Shown here: positions 34,965-43,367 of the stretch, one piece after another | Layout: every line of letters starts with the position of its first letter | Numbering within the stretch: position 1 is the stretch's first letter | Origin: Mesorhizobium sp. YIM 152430 | GTDB lineage: Bacteria > Pseudomonadota > Alphaproteobacteria > Rhizobiales > Rhizobiaceae | Assembly: GCF_029210365.1 (NCBI RefSeq) | Contig: NZ_JARGES010000025.1 | Location: forward strand, 1 to 64,000 | Length of the DNA stretch: 64,000 nucleotides | Direction of reading: 5' to 3' | Position numbers and translations under genes: made by a program | The notes under the pieces: model-generated | What the model was told of the DNA's origin: nothing | Seen by the model: the letters and a program-made list of their open reading frames with translations, nothing else | The model's database searches: none

Positions 34965-35951
34965 CTATTTGGCGACGGCCGGATTGTCACGCGGGGCTGC
35001 GGCGCGGGCGAGCCGGTCGTTGATCGCCTCGCCAAGGCCATGTTTCGGGATCGGCGTTACGGCGATGGTGGAGGCGCCGGAAGCGTCGAGTTCGGCCAGA
35101 TGGGAGAAAAGGTTCGCTGCCGCCTCGCGCAGATCGCCGGAGGGCGACAGGTTGCGCGTAGCGAGCGGGCTGCCGGAGATGGAGAAGGAACCGAAGGCGA
35201 GCAGCGCTTCGCCGGGCATCAGCGCGGCCGCGTCGAGCCGGACCGAGGCGGCGGGCGCGTAGTGGGAGGCAAGCATTCCGGGCGCTTCGATCTTTTCGGA
35301 CAGACCGCGCAGGAGCGGCGTGTTGACGACCGCCTCGATATCCTCGGCCGAGACGCCGCCGGGGCGCAGGAGGCGCACCATGCCGTCCTCGATCTTGACG
35401 ATGGTCGATTCGACGCCGACGGAAGTCGGTCCGCCGTCGAGGATGAGGGGGATTTTCGACCCGAGATCGGCTTCGACAGCGGCGGCGTTCGTCGCGCTGA
35501 TGCGGCCGGAGGAATTGGCGCTGGGGGCGGCGAGCGGCCTGTCGAGACGGCTGATCACCTCATGCGCCGGCCCGTCCGGCATTCGCAGGCCAACGGTATC
35601 GAGCCCCGCGAAGACCAGCGGATGAACCGTGTGGCCGATGCGGAGCGGCAGGACGATGGTGAGCGGGCCCGGCCAGAAGGCGGCGGCGAGCTTGCGCGAC
35701 AGGCTGTCAAAGATCGCGATGTCGGCCGCCATCTTCATGTCGGCGACGTGGACGATCAGCGGATTGAAGCGCGGGCGGCCCTTGGCTTCGAAAATCCTTG
35801 CGACGGCCTCGCCATTGGTGGCGTCGGCGGCAAGGCCATAGACGGTCTCGGTCGGCAGCGCGACCGCCTCGCCTGCCGCCAGAAGCTCCACCGCGCGGGA
35901 AAGCCCCGCCTGCCCTGTCACGATGTCCGCCAAATCGATCTTCCGATTCAT
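34965..35951 (-). CDS. tsaC: L-threonylcarbamoyladenylate synthase (Sua5-type TsaC)
   Basis: This enzyme makes threonylcarbamoyl-AMP from threonine, bicarbonate and ATP for the t6A37 modification of tRNA. The 328-residue protein is the long Sua5 form. The N-terminal YrdC domain (about residues 15-205) carries LPTETVYGLAADA, KGRPRFNPLIVHV, FWPGPLTIVLP and APSANSSGRIS; a C-terminal Sua5 domain follows an ASHYAP-containing linker. The ATG at 35951 opens the operon with the FAD oxidase 9 bp downstream. The two products have no known functional link. Confidence 0.93.
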   Translation of the reverse strand: MNRKIDLADIVTGQAGLSRAVELLAAGEAVALPTETVYGLAADATNGEAVARIFEAKGRPRFNPLIVHVADMKMAADIAIFDSLSRKLAAAFWPGPLTIVLPLRIGHTVHPLVFAGLDTVGLRMPDGPAHEVISRLDRPLAAPSANSSGRISATNAAAVEADLGSKIPLILDGGPTSVGVESTIVKIEDGMVRLLRPGGVSAEDIEAVVNTPLLRGLSEKIEAPGMLASHYAPAASVRLDAAALMPGEALLAFGSFSISGSPLATRNLSPSGDLREAAANLFSHLAELDASGASTIAVTPIPKHGLGEAINDRLARAAAPRDNPAVAK

Positions 35952-36099
35952 CTCTCCCGGCCAAGTCGTTGATCCGGGATTCCTTTTCGGCCCGGATTAA
36001 CGCCGTGAAATTGATGCCGCAAGGCAAAGCTGATCCGAAATGTTAAGGAATTGATGCCGTCATGCGAGGCTCGATCAGTTCGATTGTTCCGGGAAGCCC

Positions 36100-36402
36100 A
36101 TGTCACGCGTTCTTCTTGCCACGTCCCTCATTGCCGCCCTGCCCCTTGCGGCCCAGGCCGGGTCGATCAGCGTCCTTCAGGAACTCAAGGGTCCGGCACC
36201 GTCGATCATCGCGCGCGGAACGCCGGCGGAGCCGAAGGTCGAGGCCGTGGTCCCGACCAAGGCCGAAACCAGGCGCGTCGTCACGCCGATGGTCATGCGT
36301 GGTGGAATTTCCGATGGAACCGCGCCGGTGCTGGCGTCCCGCGATGCAGACGCGCCGGAGGCCGAGTCCGACGCCGAGACGAATGGCGGCGGACTCGAGT
36401 AA
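36100..36402 (+). CDS. Small exported hypothetical protein
   Basis: This 100-residue protein has a Sec signal peptide (MSRVLLATSLIAALPLAAQA, cleavage near residue 20). A low-complexity mature part follows, rich in Ala, Pro, Glu and Asp, ending in an acidic Gly-rich tail. No domain is recognised. It is the only forward gene between tsaC and glyS, whose end lies 3 bp beyond its stop. A short region of about 150 bp upstream must hold its promoter. Function unknown; it is probably periplasmic. Confidence 0.6.
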   Translation: MSRVLLATSLIAALPLAAQAGSISVLQELKGPAPSIIARGTPAEPKVEAVVPTKAETRRVVTPMVMRGGISDGTAPVLASRDADAPEAESDAETNGGGLE

Positions 36403-36405
36403 GGT

Positions 36406-38712
36406 TCAACCAGCAATCTTCGAGAAATCGGCAACAGCGCCGGTCGCCGCGCGGATGCGGGCGAGCAGTGCGAGGCGATTGGCGCGCACGGCCTGATCTT
36501 CGTCATTGACCAGCACCGCCTCGAAGAAGGCGTCGACCGGCGCGCGCAGCACCGACAGCGCCAGCATGGCGGCGGAAAAGTCCTGCGTTTGAATCGCTTG
36601 GCCCGCGTTTTTCTCGGCCTGGTTCACCGCGTCGAAGAGCGCGCCTTCCTCCGGCTGGCGGAAGAGCGACGGATCGACGGATGGGGCGATGGCGGTGCCC
36701 TTCTTTTCCTCGGCGGCGAGGATGTTCGCGGCGCGCTTGGTGCCGGCGAGGAGGTTCCTGCCGTCTTCGGAATCGAGGAAGATGCCGAGGGCGGCGACGC
36801 GGGAGGTGATGAGAAGGAGGTCGTCTGTTTCAGGCGAGATGACCGCGTCGATCAGGTCGTGGCGCGCGCCCTTGTCGCGCATGTAGACCTTGAGGCGGTC
36901 ATGGAAGAAGGAGAGGAGATCACGCTCGATGCCATTGATGCGTTCAACATCTTGTTCCAAATTGAACGATGCGTCGTCCGCAAACGCTTCAGCTACTCGG
37001 TCACGGAGATCATCTTTTGTGGCATCATCGAAATGCGCACCAAGGCTAGAAGCGGACAGAAAAGCGGGTTCGTACTCCAGCTTTCTAATGTCCAGAAGCA
37101 GCCTGACAAAGGCGTTGTGCCATTGATTTTGAAGCCCCAATCGCACCCCATTCTCCACCACGATCCTGATCACACCCAGCGCCGCCCTGCGCAGCGCATA
37201 GGGGTCCTTCGAGCCGGTGGGCTTCTCGTCGATGGCCCAGAAGCCGACCAGCGTGTCGAGTTTGTCGGCGAGCGCGACGGCAATCGCGACGGGATCGGTC
37301 GGCACGGTGTCGGACGGGCCTTGGGGCTTGTAGTGGTCTTCGAGGGCGGCGGCGACTGACGCGTCTTCGTCTTGGAGGAGCGCATATTTGCGGCCCATCG
37401 CGCCCTGGAGTTCGGGAAATTCGCCGACGATTTCGGTCGTCAAGTCCGCCTTCGCGAGCACGGCGGCGCGGGCGGCGAGGTCGGGATCGGCGCCGACGAT
37501 GGGAGCAAGTTCGCGCGCGAGTTTCGCGATGCGCGCGACGCGCTCGCCTTGCGTGCCGAGCTTGGCGTGGAAGGTGACGCCGAGATGGTCGAGCCGGGCC
37601 ATGCGCTGGTCGAGCGGTTTCTTGAGATCGAGGTCGAATTTTTCGGCCGACGCGGTGAGTTGCTTGAGATCCGGCAGATCGGCCTGGTCGGTCTTCCAGA
37701 AATGGACGGCGTCGGAGAGGCGCGCGCGCACGACCTTGCCGTTGCCATGAACGATCTCCTTGCCGCCATCGGTAGCATCGATGTTGGCGGTCAGCAAGAA
37801 GCGGTTGGCCAGACCGTCCGCATCGCCTTGCGGCCGGACGACGAAGCATTTCTGGTTGGCGCGGATGGTGAGGCGGATCACTTCCGGCGGGATGGCCAGA
37901 TAGTCTTCCTCGAACGCGCCCATCAGCACGACCGGCCACTCGACGAGGCCGGAGACTTCTTCCAGAAGCCCCTCGTCCTCGACCAGTTCGAGGCCAGAGG
38001 CGAAGGCGAGGTTCCTGGCGTCGTCGAGGATGATGCGCTTGCGCCGTTCGGCGTCGAGCACGACCCTGGTGGCTTCCAGCTTCGAGACATAATCGTCGAA
38101 GCGGCGCACGGTGATCGCGTCCGGCGCATGGAAGCGATGGCCATAGGTGATATTGCCCGAGCGGATGCCGTCGATCTCGAAATCGACGACGACCGGCTCT
38201 TCGGTTTCGGGGCCGAAGGTGCAGACGATGGATTGCAGCGGGCGCACCCAGCGCATCGAGCCGGGTTTGGCCGACGCAGTGCCCCAGCGCATCGATTTCG
38301 GCCAGGGGAAGGCGCGCACCACGGCGGGCACGATTTCGGCGATGATCTCCTCGGCAGCACGGCCGGGCTTGAGCAAATGGGCGACGTAGAAATCACCCTT
38401 CTTCGGGTCGGTGTGCGTGTGGGCTTCGGAAACGTCCGACAGGCCCGCCTTGCGCAGGAAGCCTTGGATCGCCTGTTCGGGGGCCTTGGTGGACGGACCC
38501 TTGATCTCCTCGCGCACATCCTTCGACCGTGCGGTGAGGCCGCGAATGTCGAGCGTCAGGCGGCGCGGCGTCCAGTATTCGGTGGCGGCCTCATAGGTCA
38601 GGCCAGCCTCGACCAGACCATCCGTGACCATCTTCTTCAGATCGCCCGCCGCCTTGCGCTGCATACGGGCGGGGATTTCCTCGGAGCGGAGTTCTAGGAG
38701 AAGGTCGGGCAT
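36406..38712 (-). CDS. glyS: Glycyl-tRNA synthetase beta subunit GlyS
   Basis: GlyS is the beta subunit of the alpha2beta2 glycyl-tRNA synthetase; it binds tRNA-Gly. The 768-residue protein has the N-terminal [17 protein letters not shown] signature, the HD-like central part with [33 protein letters not shown], and the C-terminal anticodon-binding domain with [18 protein letters not shown]. The ATG at 38712 was chosen because it starts that signature. Between about 36961 and 37140 the GC content falls to about 50 percent, against about 65 percent or more on both sides. This encodes a segment after the [10 protein letters not shown] helix. glyQ lies upstream, separated by three genes. Confidence 0.95.
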   Translation of the reverse strand: MPDLLLELRSEEIPARMQRKAAGDLKKMVTDGLVEAGLTYEAATEYWTPRRLTLDIRGLTARSKDVREEIKGPSTKAPEQAIQGFLRKAGLSDVSEAHTHTDPKKGDFYVAHLLKPGRAAEEIIAEIVPAVVRAFPWPKSMRWGTASAKPGSMRWVRPLQSIVCTFGPETEEPVVVDFEIDGIRSGNITYGHRFHAPDAITVRRFDDYVSKLEATRVVLDAERRKRIILDDARNLAFASGLELVEDEGLLEEVSGLVEWPVVLMGAFEEDYLAIPPEVIRLTIRANQKCFVVRPQGDADGLANRFLLTANIDATDGGKEIVHGNGKVVRARLSDAVHFWKTDQADLPDLKQLTASAEKFDLDLKKPLDQRMARLDHLGVTFHAKLGTQGERVARIAKLARELAPIVGADPDLAARAAVLAKADLTTEIVGEFPELQGAMGRKYALLQDEDASVAAALEDHYKPQGPSDTVPTDPVAIAVALADKLDTLVGFWAIDEKPTGSKDPYALRRAALGVIRIVVENGVRLGLQNQWHNAFVRLLLDIRKLEYEPAFLSASSLGAHFDDATKDDLRDRVAEAFADDASFNLEQDVERINGIERDLLSFFHDRLKVYMRDKGARHDLIDAVISPETDDLLLITSRVAALGIFLDSEDGRNLLAGTKRAANILAAEEKKGTAIAPSVDPSLFRQPEEGALFDAVNQAEKNAGQAIQTQDFSAAMLALSVLRAPVDAFFEAVLVNDEDQAVRANRLALLARIRAATGAVADFSKIAG

Positions 38713-38793
38713 AGGATCGGTCACGATGCTGGTGTGCGAGTGGAACGCTGCCTCTAGCAAGAGGACGGCCGGTTGTCATGCCGGATGGAAAAA

Positions 38794-40731
38794 TTACCAG
38801 CCGCCGCCTCCACCACCACCGCCACCGCCGCCGGAAAAGCCGCCGCCACCCGACATGCCTCCGCCGCCGAAGCCGGAGGATGAGGATTGCGGTGCGGGCA
38901 GCGAGGCGGTGAAACTGTCCGAAAGCTGGCCGGCGAGCCCGCCCATGGTCGCACCGATGGAGCCGCCGTCGAAGCCGCGTCCGTGATACCACATCGGAGC
39001 GACATAGCCCGCGGCGGCGCCCGTCGCGGCGGCAGTCGCCAGCCACGAATCGAAAGCGCGCGACCACGGCTTTTCGACGCCGAGCGCGACGGCATAGGGA
39101 AGCAGGGTTTCGAAATGGCGCGGCGACATCTGCGGCGCGCCCTGCATGTTCATGCGCTCTTTTTCGGCGACCGTCAGATACTGCCTGAGGCCGGCGATCT
39201 CATCCATCGACTTGCGGCCGAGCGGCGTCGGCGCGCCCATCAGGAAGAGGAAGATGACATTGACCATTACGATGCCGAGGATGGCGGCGATCGGCATGAC
39301 GTCGGCGGGATCGAGGATGACGGAGAGGATGGTAGTGCTGAGGCCGGAAAAGACGACGAAGCCGGCAAAGCCCATCATCACGACCGCCATCAGACGGCCG
39401 CCGAGCGAGGTGGCGCTGCGCATCCGGCGGCCGAAATTGACGGCGAAGACGGAGAGCACGATGGCCGGAATGGCGGCGGCGAACATCAGGCCGAGAAGGC
39501 CCTCGCTGAGCCCGCCAAAGGCGATGAAGGCGACCAGCGTCAGCACCGAAAGGGCAATGCCGGCAAAGACATAAAGCCTGTTGTGGCGGTAGAAGCGGTT
39601 GCGATGCTCCTTTTCCATCGCCGAGCGGAAGGACGAGCCGACCGCGATGACGCGCGTGCCGTTCGCCTTGTCGACGGTGAGCGTATCGCCCGCCTGCGGC
39701 AGATGGGCGAGGATCGCGGCTTCGCCGACGGGAAGGTCCGCGGCAGGCTTTGCGGTGCGGCGGATGGTCAGGTTGCCGTCGAGATCGTCGAGTTCGGTAT
39801 AGCCCTTGACCGCGAGGTTGATCGTCGCGGCGGAGAGCGCGTCCCAGCCCTGCCCGCGAAATCCGCGCTTGTCGATGTAGTTGGTCAGCGCCGGCGATAT
39901 GCCCTGCGGCGGCTCCCAGCGCGGCACGACGACGCCGGCCGGCGGATCGCGGCCGACGCGGCTCCAAGCCCACAGGTAGTAGGCAAGGACGACGGCAAGG
40001 CCGAGCGCGCCAATGAGAAGCGCGCGGTTGTCGCGCAGCCACCATTCGCGCTCCTGCGCGGCGGTGGGCGGCGCGATCGAACCCTTGGGCATGGATATTG
40101 AGACGGTCAGACCCTCGCGCGGCGCCAAAGCCGCGTCTGCTTCCACGACGATGCGGTTGCCCCCGTCGAGCGTTTGTGTAGCGGCGTCTTGTGCGGTCGA
40201 GCCGAACGGACCGGTGTAGAAGGTGACGTCGTCGGCCGAGACGCCTTGCGGCAGGCGGATGTCGGCGACCGCGTCGCGGATCGGGAAATCCCAGCCATTG
40301 CCGGTGACGTTCCAGTAGAACTCGTCATGGGTGTCGAAGAAGCGCATCTGCCGGCCGGTCGCGTAGGTGATCTCGTAGGTGTGGAGGCCGGGGGCTAGGA
40401 GTGTGTCGGCGTCGCCGATGCGGATGCGCACGATGCCCGAGCCGCGCTCGGTGGCGTAAGGCTCGGCATCGCCGTCGCGGGTGATGGAGAGGATGTCGAA
40501 ATCGATCTCGCGCAGGCGGCCGTCCGCATCCTCGAAGCGCAGCGGAAAGTCGCGGAAGATGCCGCGTCTTATCCGGTCGCCTTCGGCGTTGACGGTGATG
40601 GTCTCGGTGACCGCGATCGTGCCGCCTGCTGCGAGGTCGATGTCGGCGCGGAAGGCGGTGATCTCTTCTTGCGCCAGCGCGCCGGAGACGAGCGCCAGGA
40701 GGACGAGGAGCGAGGCGAGGATGCGCGTCAT
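38794..40731 (-). CDS. DUF2207-family membrane protein
   Basis: This 645-residue protein has a signal peptide (about residues 1-20). An N-terminal beta-rich DUF2207 domain follows, with DIDLAAGGTIAVTETITVNAEG and RRGIFRDFPLRF, then several membrane segments (near residues 230-250, 395-440 and 465-520). It ends in an extreme glycine-rich tail with a run of eleven Gly before a final Trp, which is usual for the family. The ATG at 40731 starts the signal peptide; the open frame runs much further upstream but overlaps lemA. LemA lies 8 bp upstream, a pairing conserved across bacteria. Function is not established. Confidence 0.88.
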   Translation of the reverse strand: MTRILASLLVLLALVSGALAQEEITAFRADIDLAAGGTIAVTETITVNAEGDRIRRGIFRDFPLRFEDADGRLREIDFDILSITRDGDAEPYATERGSGIVRIRIGDADTLLAPGLHTYEITYATGRQMRFFDTHDEFYWNVTGNGWDFPIRDAVADIRLPQGVSADDVTFYTGPFGSTAQDAATQTLDGGNRIVVEADAALAPREGLTVSISMPKGSIAPPTAAQEREWWLRDNRALLIGALGLAVVLAYYLWAWSRVGRDPPAGVVVPRWEPPQGISPALTNYIDKRGFRGQGWDALSAATINLAVKGYTELDDLDGNLTIRRTAKPAADLPVGEAAILAHLPQAGDTLTVDKANGTRVIAVGSSFRSAMEKEHRNRFYRHNRLYVFAGIALSVLTLVAFIAFGGLSEGLLGLMFAAAIPAIVLSVFAVNFGRRMRSATSLGGRLMAVVMMGFAGFVVFSGLSTTILSVILDPADVMPIAAILGIVMVNVIFLFLMGAPTPLGRKSMDEIAGLRQYLTVAEKERMNMQGAPQMSPRHFETLLPYAVALGVEKPWSRAFDSWLATAAATGAAAGYVAPMWYHGRGFDGGSIGATMGGLAGQLSDSFTASLPAPQSSSSGFGGGGMSGGGGFSGGGGGGGGGGGW

Positions 40732-40739
40732 GCGAAGGC

Positions 40740-41309
40740 TCAGGAGAAGGAGACCTGGGGCACGACGCGATCCTGCGGGTTCTCGATCTCGAAATAGTCG
40801 GCTTTTTCGAAGCTGAAGGCGCCGGCGACGAGGTTGGACGGGAAACTCTCGACCTTGATGTTCAGATCGCGGGCGGCGCCGTTGTAGTAGCGGCGGGACA
40901 TCTGGATTTCGCCTTCGAGCGTTTCCAGCGTCGTCTGGAGTTGCATGAAGTTCTGGTTGGCCTTCAGGTCCGGATAGGCTTCGGCGACGGCGAGCAGGCG
41001 GCCAAGCGCCTGGGAGAGCATTCCTTCGACCTGCGCACGGCCGGCGACGTCGCCGGCGGGAAGGCTCTGGGCGCGGGCGCGCAGTTCCGTCACCTCCTCG
41101 AAAGTGCCGCGCTCGTGGGTAGCGTAGCCCTTCACCGTCTCGATCAGGTTCGGGATCAGATCGGCGCGGCGCTTCAACTGGACGTCGATGCCGCTCCACG
41201 CCTCGCGCACCAACTGGCGGGCACGCACGAGGCCGTTATAAGTGACGACCGCGTAGCCGGCGACCAGCACCAGAAGAATGATGAGAATGGTGCCGATGCC
41301 GAAATCCAT
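40740..41309 (-). CDS. LemA-family protein
   Basis: This 189-residue inner-membrane protein has one N-terminal hydrophobic segment (GTILIILLVLVAGYAVVTYNG). A cytoplasmic or periplasmic helical domain follows, with the LemA motifs QLKRRADLIPNLIETVKGYA, AYPDLKANQNFMQLQ and RRYYNGAARDLN. The ATG at 41309 was preferred to an in-frame start at 41339 because it begins the family N-terminus. It precedes DUF2207, its usual partner, and follows the isochorismatase-like gene by 66 bp. Its role is not established; membrane-associated signalling or proteolysis has been proposed for relatives. Confidence 0.93.
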   Translation of the reverse strand: MDFGIGTILIILLVLVAGYAVVTYNGLVRARQLVREAWSGIDVQLKRRADLIPNLIETVKGYATHERGTFEEVTELRARAQSLPAGDVAGRAQVEGMLSQALGRLLAVAEAYPDLKANQNFMQLQTTLETLEGEIQMSRRYYNGAARDLNIKVESFPSNLVAGAFSFEKADYFEIENPQDRVVPQVSFS

Positions 41310-41375
41310 GATGCGCGTCCCGTTTGATGAGGACCGCAAGCTAGCCTTTCCCTCAAAACAAGGGAAGCGGCCGGA

Positions 41376-41972
41376 TCACGCAGCGAGTTGGTCCGTGGTG
41401 CAGACGATGGCGAAGCGGTCGGCGAGCATGGCGAGTTCGGCGCGGTGGAGATCGCCGGCGGTCAGCACCTCGCCGTCGTCGCCGGGAACCGGCAGATCGC
41501 GGGTGCCAGAGGCGTCGGAGACGACGACGGTCTGGAAGCCGAGGTCGAGCGCGGCGCGGGCCGTCGAGGAAACGCACATATGCGTCATGAAGCCGGCGAG
41601 GACGAGGCGCTTGCGGCCGGTGGCGTCGAGAACGTCTTTCAGATTCGTGCCGGCGAAGGCGTTGGGCAGGCCCTTTTCGACGACGGATTCGCCGTCTTTC
41701 GCCGCAGCCTGATCGGCGAGCGCGAAGGAGGTCGTTGCGGGATCGAAGAGGCCGCCGGCCTTGCCCTTGTGCTGGACATGGATGACGGGCGCGCCGGCCG
41801 CGCGGGCCTTTTCCAGCAGACGGGCGATGTTGGCGAGCGCGATTGCTGCGCCCGGCAAAGGCAGTTTGCCGTCGACATATTCGCGCTGCGCGTCGATGAC
41901 GACGAGCGCGGTATCGGACAGGGCGGGCGGCGTTAGATCGGCGCCGGCGAGTTCGAGCAGTGTCTTTGCCAT
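41376..41972 (-). CDS. Isochorismatase-family cysteine hydrolase
   Basis: This 198-residue cytosolic hydrolase has the catalytic triad of the family: D27 (VVIDAQREY), K100 (VVEKGLPNAF) and C133 (GFMTHMCVSSTARAA). The non-proline cis-peptide region sits before C133. Members include nicotinamidases, carbamoylsarcosine amidohydrolases and many orphan hydrolases, so the substrate is open. It begins directly after the glyQ stop, with no spacing, and precedes lemA. It is therefore cotranscribed with glyQ. No functional link with tRNA charging is known. Confidence 0.9.
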   Translation of the reverse strand: MAKTLLELAGADLTPPALSDTALVVIDAQREYVDGKLPLPGAAIALANIARLLEKARAAGAPVIHVQHKGKAGGLFDPATTSFALADQAAAKDGESVVEKGLPNAFAGTNLKDVLDATGRKRLVLAGFMTHMCVSSTARAALDLGFQTVVVSDASGTRDLPVPGDDGEVLTAGDLHRAELAMLADRFAIVCTTDQLAA

Positions 41973-42923
41973 CTATGCGGTTTCCAACTTGAGATTGGCG
42001 CCACCGGCGTCGGTCAGGAGAAACGCTTCGCCGCAGGCTTTGGCCAGATTGCGCACGCGCAGGATGTAGCTCTGGCGCTCGGTGACGGAGATCACGCCGC
42101 GCGCATCGAGAAGATTGAAGACGTGGGATGCCTTGATGGCCTGATCATAGGCCGGCAGGACCATCTTGTGGAGCGTCGCATTGTCGCCTGCCTTCGGCGC
42201 GCCGGCATCGAGCAAAGCCCGACATTCGGCTTCCGCATCCTCGAAATGCCTGAACAGCATCGCCGTATTGGCATGTTCGAAATTGTGGCGTGAATATTCC
42301 TGCTCGGCTTGCAGGAAAACGTCGCCATAGGTGACTTTTTCCGCGCCATCGCGGCCGTTGAAGTTCAGGTCGTAGACGTTGTCGACGCCCTGCACATACA
42401 TGGCGAGACGCTCGAGACCGTAGGTCAGTTCGCCTGAAACCGGCGCGCATTCGATGCCGCAGACCTGCTGGAAATAGGTGAACTGCGAGACTTCCATACC
42501 GTCGCACCAGCATTCCCAGCCGAGGCCCCAGGCACCGAGCGTCGGGCTTTCCCAGTCGTCCTCGACGAAGCGGATGTCGTGGACCAGCGGATCGAGGCCG
42601 ATGGCCTTCAGCGAGCCCAGATAGAGTTCCTGGAGGTTGGGAGGATTCGGCTTCAGGATCACCTGATATTGATAATAGTGCTGCAACCGGTTCGGATTCT
42701 CGCCGTAGCGGCCATCCTTGGGCCGGCGCGAAGGCTGGACATAGGCCGCATTCCAGGGCCTGGGACCCAGCGAGCGCAAGGTGGTGGCGGGATGGAACGT
42801 ACCCGCGCCGACCTCCATGTCATAGGGTTGCAGGACCACGCAGCCATAGTCGGCCCAGTAGTCGTGCAGTGCCAGGATGAGCCCCTGGAAGGAGCGCGAG
42901 GGATGCATGTGGGGCGCTGTCAT
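41973..42923 (-). CDS. glyQ: Glycyl-tRNA synthetase alpha subunit GlyQ
   Basis: GlyQ is the catalytic alpha subunit of bacterial glycyl-tRNA synthetase. The 316-residue protein has [21 protein letters not shown], the class II motifs in [20 protein letters not shown] and [21 protein letters not shown], and [10 protein letters not shown]. The length matches the family (about 300). The ATG at 42923 may be followed by a second in-frame Met at residue 6. It leads a minus-strand row of glyQ, hydrolase, lemA, DUF2207 and glyS, so the two subunit genes are separated by three other genes. Confidence 0.96.
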   Translation of the reverse strand: MTAPHMHPSRSFQGLILALHDYWADYGCVVLQPYDMEVGAGTFHPATTLRSLGPRPWNAAYVQPSRRPKDGRYGENPNRLQHYYQYQVILKPNPPNLQELYLGSLKAIGLDPLVHDIRFVEDDWESPTLGAWGLGWECWCDGMEVSQFTYFQQVCGIECAPVSGELTYGLERLAMYVQGVDNVYDLNFNGRDGAEKVTYGDVFLQAEQEYSRHNFEHANTAMLFRHFEDAEAECRALLDAGAPKAGDNATLHKMVLPAYDQAIKASHVFNLLDARGVISVTERQSYILRVRNLAKACGEAFLLTDAGGANLKLETA

Positions 42924-43058
42924 GAAACTCTTCGTGTTCGCCTCTCGTCATTGCGGGAGGTCTACAGCATCGAGGCGCCGTGCGTCCAGTTGGCTTGCGA
43001 TGGCGCTTGCAAGTTGCGGCCGGCGCGCCAGATTGACGAGACAGACAGGAGGCATTCC

Positions 43059-43346
43059 ATGAAGACGACATTTCTTGCGACCTTCGCCGCCGCTATTCTC
43101 ATCGGTGGCGCAGCACTGGCGCAGAACTTTCCGACCGGCGGCAGCGACGGCTATCAGAACGATCCGGTGACCGGCTATCTTTGCGTGACTCCCGCCTGCG
43201 ACGTGGTGCGCTTGCCGGAGACGAATTGCGTGTGCTCGAAGACCAATCCCGCGGCGCGCAACCTGTCCGAAACACGGCTTCAATGCTCGATCCGCGAGAA
43301 CGGGCAGTGGGTGCAGTGCCCGGTTACGCCGCGATATGGCGGGTAG
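43059..43346 (+). CDS. Small exported cysteine-rich hypothetical protein
   Basis: This 95-residue protein has a signal peptide (cleavage after about residue 21, GAALA/QN). The mature part of about 74 residues contains six cysteines (YLCVTPACDVV, NCVCSK, LQCSI, VQCPV), which could form three disulfides in the periplasm. A strong AGGAGG precedes the ATG at 43059. No family is recognised. The gene is divergent from glyQ and converges with the TPR-LysM gene 21 bp away. Function unknown. Confidence 0.72.
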   Translation: MKTTFLATFAAAILIGGAALAQNFPTGGSDGYQNDPVTGYLCVTPACDVVRLPETNCVCSKTNPAARNLSETRLQCSIRENGQWVQCPVTPRYGG

Positions 43347-43367
43347 GACCGGCGCGTGGGCTCGGCC

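Noticed and set aside
37372-38697. Long open frame on the plus strand opposite glyS
   Set aside because: The low-complexity Arg/Gly/Asp-rich translation is a shadow of a strongly supported essential gene.
38794-38870. Simple repeat in the glycine-coding tail of the DUF2207 gene, considered as a possible microsatellite or assembly artefact
   Set aside because: Glycine-rich tails ending in Trp are normal for this family, and the frame is intact.
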